DNA of 64,000 nucleotides from an uncultured Clostridium sp. (GTDB taxonomy: Bacteria > Bacillota > Clostridia > Clostridiales > Clostridiaceae): NCBI RefSeq assembly GCF_947036855.1, contig NZ_CAMQRY010000002.1:19556-83555 (forward strand). The letters are read 5' to 3'. Made by a program: the position numbers and the translations under genes. Numbering within the stretch: position 1 is the first letter of the stretch; each line of letters starts with the position of its first letter. The notes beneath the pieces were generated by a model. It did not search any database, was not told the DNA's origin, and saw nothing but the letters and a program-made list of their open reading frames with translations. Below are positions 60,206 to 64,000 of this stretch, piece by piece.

Positions 60206-61273
60206 ATGAAGGATGAATTTAAAATTTGGTTTAGTATAATCCCAATATCAGTAAAGGCTAAAATTATGCTACTTAAATCTTGTGGAACTTGTGAAAATAT
60301 ATATGAAAATCGGGTGAAGTTATTTGAAAAAATACCAGCAAGAGATAAGGTGCTTAGTATAGATATAAAAAGTGAGATAATAAATAAAATATCTCTAGAT
60401 ATAGAGAGAGGAATATATAAATTAGTTATATATGGTGATAGCTTATATATAGAAGGTTTTAAAAATATTGAAGAACCACCATTTTGCATTTTTTATAAAG
60501 GCGATTTAGAAAAAATTAATAGAATGAAATTTTTGGGAATTGTTGGTTCAAGGAAAAACAGTGAGTATGGTGAAATAGTAACAAAGGAAATTGTAAGTAG
60601 TATAGCTGGTCAGTGTAATATTGGAGTTGTAAGTGGTGGAGCTATAGGAATAGATTCTATTGCACACTATGCAGCTATTGATAATAATATTTTTAATATT
60701 GCTGTTTTGGGTTGTGGGATTGATATTTGCTATCCAAAGTCAAATGTTTTATTATTCAATAAAATTATAGAGAATGGGGTTATAATAAGTGAGTTTCCAC
60801 CAGGAGAAAGTCCTATGTATTATAATTTTCCAAAAAGAAATAGATTGATAAGTGCAATTTCAGAGGCTATCATTGTTACTGAGGCAGGAGTGAGAAGTGG
60901 TGCTACTAATACAGCAATGCATGCCTGTATACAAAATAAGTCTGTTTATGCTGTGCCAGGGAATATAAATTCAGAAAATAGTAAAGGGTGTAATAAGTTA
61001 ATTAATGATGGTGCACTTGTATATCTTAATATAGAACAAGTTTTTAAAGAATTAGGATTATTTTATGAAATGGGCAAAAAAGATAAAAAATATGATATAA
61101 AATTAAAAATTCTGAGTGTATTAGGAGAAAAACCTGTGCATTTTGATAAAATTAGGGAAAAAATTAAAGTTGACAGTTGTATTATTAATGAGTTATTATT
61201 TGAAATGCAATTCAATAATGAGATTATTGGATTAATCGGAAATAATTATATGAAAATATTACGAAAAAATTAG
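60206..61273 (+). CDS. dprA: DNA-processing protein DprA
   Basis: GIVGSRKNSEYGE, VSGGAIGIDSIAH, EFPPGESP, RNRLISAISEAIIVTEAG. Confidence 0.95.
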   Translation: MKDEFKIWFSIIPISVKAKIMLLKSCGTCENIYENRVKLFEKIPARDKVLSIDIKSEIINKISLDIERGIYKLVIYGDSLYIEGFKNIEEPPFCIFYKGDLEKINRMKFLGIVGSRKNSEYGEIVTKEIVSSIAGQCNIGVVSGGAIGIDSIAHYAAIDNNIFNIAVLGCGIDICYPKSNVLLFNKIIENGVIISEFPPGESPMYYNFPKRNRLISAISEAIIVTEAGVRSGATNTAMHACIQNKSVYAVPGNINSENSKGCNKLINDGALVYLNIEQVFKELGLFYEMGKKDKKYDIKLKILSVLGEKPVHFDKIREKIKVDSCIINELLFEMQFNNEIIGLIGNNYMKILRKN

Positions 61274-61274
61274 A

Positions 61275-61305
61275 GGGGGTGAAACTCCGAAATTCGGGGG
61301 TTACT
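61275..61305 (+). promoter_or_regulatory. topA leader: extended SD GGGGGTGA, GC-rich hairpin, ATG 61306
   Basis: CTCCG (61285-61289) / CGGGG (61295-61299) with AAATT loop, possible outer A-U pairs. Confidence 0.55.
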
Positions 61306-63396
61306 ATGGGTCAAAAATTAGTAATTGTTGAGTCACCAGCAAAAGCAAAAACAATAGAGAAGTATCTTGGTAAAAATTATGTTGTTGAGGCATCAATGGG
61401 ACATGTAAGAGATTTACCTAAGAGTCAATTAGGAGTTAACGTAGATGAGGATTATGCACCAAAGTATATTACTATAAGAGGTAAGGGCGAGCTTTTAACA
61501 AAGCTTAGAAAACTTGCTAAAAAAAGTGATAAAATATACCTTGCAACTGACCCTGATAGAGAGGGTGAAGCAATTTCATGGCATCTTGCAAATATTTTAA
61601 AGATAGCAGATGGTGAGAAATGCAGAATAGAATTTAATGAGATTACAAAGACAGCAGTTAAGGAATCAATTAAAAATCCAAGAGTTATAAATCAAGATTT
61701 AGTTAATGCACAGCAAGCTAGAAGAATACTTGATAGATTAGTTGGTTATGAGATAAGTCCACTTTTATGGAGAAATGTAAAGTGGGGATTAAGTGCTGGT
61801 AGAGTTCAATCTGCTATGCTTAAAATGATTTGTGATAGAGAGAAAGAAATTGAAGAATTCAATCCAAAGGAATATTGGAGTGTTGATATAAAACTTAAAA
61901 AAGATAAAAAGACTTTCCCAATAAGATTATCTACTAAGAATAAAAAGAAAGTAGAGATAAATAATCAGGAAGAGTCAGATGCTATAATAAATGATTTGAA
62001 TAAAGGTGAGTATCATGTTGAAACAGTTAAAGTTGGTACAAGAGCTAAGAAACCATTAGCACCATTTACAACTAGTACACTTCAACAAGATGCAAGTAAA
62101 AAATTGAATTATATGACTAAAAAGACAATGCAAATAGCACAACAACTTTATGAAGGTGTTGAAGTTAAGAAATATGGAACAGTTGGTTTGATAACATATA
62201 TGAGAACTGACTCAGTAAGAATTTCAAGTGATGCAAAGGATAAGGCAAAAGAATTTATTATAAATTCTTATGGTGAAGAGTATCTACCTAAAGAAGAAAG
62301 AATATTTAAAGGTAAGAAAAATATTCAAGATGCTCACGAAGCTATAAGACCAAGTTATGTAGAAATAACACCAGAAATTGCAAGAGTTAATTTATCAAGA
62401 GATCAGTATAAATTATATACTCTTATTTGGAATAGATTTATTGCAAGTCAAATGGAAAATTGTATACTGAATACAAATAGTATAAAAATTACTAATGGTG
62501 ATTATTTACTTAGAGCAAGTGGATCAAATGTAAGCTTTGATGGATTTATGAAAATTTATGATTACGTAAATTCAGATGATGAGCAAGATGTAATGCTTCC
62601 AAAAATAGTGGAAGGTGAAATATTAGAACTTGATACAATAGATGGTGTTCAACATTTCACACAGCCACCAAGTAGATATACTGAAGCATCTTCTGTTAAA
62701 GTTTTAGAGGAAAATGGAATTGGTAGACCAAGTACATATGTTCCTACTATAACAACTTTAGTTAGTAGAAAATATGTAAATAGAGAGAAAAAAGTATTAT
62801 CACCAACAGAGCTTGGAATAATAGTTAATGGTATAATATCAGAGTATTTCAAAACTATAGTTGATGCAGATTTTACAGCAGCTATGGAAAGTAAACTTGA
62901 TAGCGTAGAAGAAGGAAAACTTAAATGGGAAGAGGTTGTTGATGAATTCTTTAAACCATTAAGTGAAGATATCAAAAAGGCAGAGAGTGAAATATCTAAG
63001 ATAATTATAGAAGATAAAGTAAGTGATGTACCATGTGATAAATGTGGTAAAATGATGGTTGTAAAGCATGGAAGGTTTGGAGATTTCCTAGCATGTCCAG
63101 GATATCCTGAATGCGAAAATACAAAACCTATAGTTGAAACAGTTGAAGCTAACTGTCCAATCTGTGGTGGGGATGTTGTTGTTAAGAGAAGTAAAAAGGG
63201 AAATAGATTCTATGGATGTTCTAATTATCCAGATTGTACTTTTGTTAGTTGGAATGAACCAAGTAATACAAAGTGTCCTAAATGTAGTACATTTATGCTT
63301 AAAAAATATTCAAAAGCAAAAGGTCAATATTTAGAGTGCAGTGATAAGGAATGTAAAGAAAGAGTTGATATTCCTGAAGAAAAGAAAGAAGAATAA
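61306..63396 (+). CDS. topA: DNA topoisomerase I (start at ATG 61306)
   Basis: MGQKLVIVESPAKAKTIEKYLGKNY, three C-terminal Zn-ribbon motifs. Confidence 0.97.
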   Translation: MGQKLVIVESPAKAKTIEKYLGKNYVVEASMGHVRDLPKSQLGVNVDEDYAPKYITIRGKGELLTKLRKLAKKSDKIYLATDPDREGEAISWHLANILKIADGEKCRIEFNEITKTAVKESIKNPRVINQDLVNAQQARRILDRLVGYEISPLLWRNVKWGLSAGRVQSAMLKMICDREKEIEEFNPKEYWSVDIKLKKDKKTFPIRLSTKNKKKVEINNQEESDAIINDLNKGEYHVETVKVGTRAKKPLAPFTTSTLQQDASKKLNYMTKKTMQIAQQLYEGVEVKKYGTVGLITYMRTDSVRISSDAKDKAKEFIINSYGEEYLPKEERIFKGKKNIQDAHEAIRPSYVEITPEIARVNLSRDQYKLYTLIWNRFIASQMENCILNTNSIKITNGDYLLRASGSNVSFDGFMKIYDYVNSDDEQDVMLPKIVEGEILELDTIDGVQHFTQPPSRYTEASSVKVLEENGIGRPSTYVPTITTLVSRKYVNREKKVLSPTELGIIVNGIISEYFKTIVDADFTAAMESKLDSVEEGKLKWEEVVDEFFKPLSEDIKKAESEISKIIIEDKVSDVPCDKCGKMMVVKHGRFGDFLACPGYPECENTKPIVETVEANCPICGGDVVVKRSKKGNRFYGCSNYPDCTFVSWNEPSNTKCPKCSTFMLKKYSKAKGQYLECSDKECKERVDIPEEKKEE

Positions 63397-63443
63397 CATT
63401 ATATAAAGTATGAACACTACTTGAAATGTTATCAATAATATTG

Positions 63444-63531
63444 AAAACACTATAACACTATGATATATTATGTATTAGAATTTTATGAATTTTAATGGTA
63501 TTTATATAAATAGGATTATAGTGTTTTTTTT
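63444..63531 (+). terminator. Long-loop terminator/attenuator-like structure between topA and codY
   Basis: AAAACACTATAA (63444-63455) / TTATAGTGTTTT (63516-63527) followed by T run, just before codY SD. Confidence 0.5.
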
Positions 63532-63545
63532 AAGGAGGGGTTTTA

Positions 63546-64000
63546 TTGTCAACATTATTAGATAAGACAAGAAAGCTTAATAAGATATTACAAAAAGCAG
63601 GTAGTGAGAATGTAGTATTTGAAGATATATGTAGTATATTAAGTGAAGTAATGGAATGTAATGTATATTTAGTAGAGAAAAAAGGGGTAGTTTTAGGTTA
63701 TACTTTTTCAGAAAAGTTTGAGTGTGATGTAATGAGGGAAACTATTATAAGGGATAAGAGATTTCCACAGGCATATAATAGAAGGTTACTTAGTATAAAA
63801 AATACTCTTTCAAATTCTCCAAATAATGGTGAGTGTGTGTTTGAAGAACAGGGGCATTGTCCTATGTCTAATAAAATATCTACGATAGTTCCGATACTTG
63901 GGAATGGTGAAAGACTTGGTACTTTACTTTTAGCAAGATTTGGGGAGCATTTTAATGATGATGATTTAGTTTTATCAGAATATAGTGCAACTGTTGTAGG
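63546..64000 (+). CDS. codY: GTP-sensing transcriptional repressor CodY, N-terminal part (TTG start; runs off window)
   Basis: SD aaggagggg; MSTLLDKTRKLNKILQKAGSENVVFEDICSILSEVMECNVYLVEKKGVVLGY; no in-frame stop to 64000. Confidence 0.93.
   Translation, partial: MSTLLDKTRKLNKILQKAGSENVVFEDICSILSEVMECNVYLVEKKGVVLGYTFSEKFECDVMRETIIRDKRFPQAYNRRLLSIKNTLSNSPNNGECVFEEQGHCPMSNKISTIVPILGNGERLGTLLLARFGEHFNDDDLVLSEYSATVV

Noticed and set aside
63134-63334. Plus-strand 66-aa ORF inside topA in another frame
   Set aside because: Entirely within topA zinc-ribbon coding region; no SD.
1-64000. CRISPR arrays, transposons, prophage, toxin-antitoxin or defence islands
   Set aside because: No regularly spaced repeats, transposases, integrases or defence gene families recognised; the window is syntenic core genome.

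Overview
Low-GC Firmicute chromosome, consistent with a spore-forming Clostridium-like organism. The window is a dense, almost entirely co-oriented core block: sigK(end)-pilT-ftsA-ftsZ-spoIIGA-sigE-sigG-ylmC-nrdR-pgeF-HK-der-gpsA-spoIVA ... ansA-NCS2 permease-yicC-remA-gmk-rpoZ-coaBC-priA-def-fmt-rsmB-rlmN-stp-prkC-rsgA-rpe-thiN-spoVM / rpmB / yloU-fakA-recG-rsmD-coaD-hyp / ylbJ-tmcAL / pta-ackA-yceD-rpmF-plsX-acpP-rnc-radical SAM-smc-ftsY-ylxM-ffh-rpsP-khpA-rimM-trmD-rplS-ylqF-rnhB / yraN / yifB-dprA-topA-codY(start). I saw no CRISPR arrays, transposons, prophage genes, rRNA or tRNA. The most interesting signals are non-coding or very small. (1) In several leaders (smc, khpA, topA, possibly yceD) a perfect or near-perfect hairpin lies between a strong Shine-Dalgarno (SD) and the start codon; folding it would bring the SD to normal spacing. 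(2) A rod-like hairpin precedes rnc (RNase III). (3) Sporulation promoters upstream of spoIIGA (21-bp spacer) and sigG (SigF-type) can be read by eye. (4) The ORF track misses small genes: spoVM (23 aa) and a 30-aa single-TM protein before smc. (5) YlqF/RbgA has a 103-residue Lys-rich C-terminal tail. All family calls are by eye; no searches or folding programs were run.
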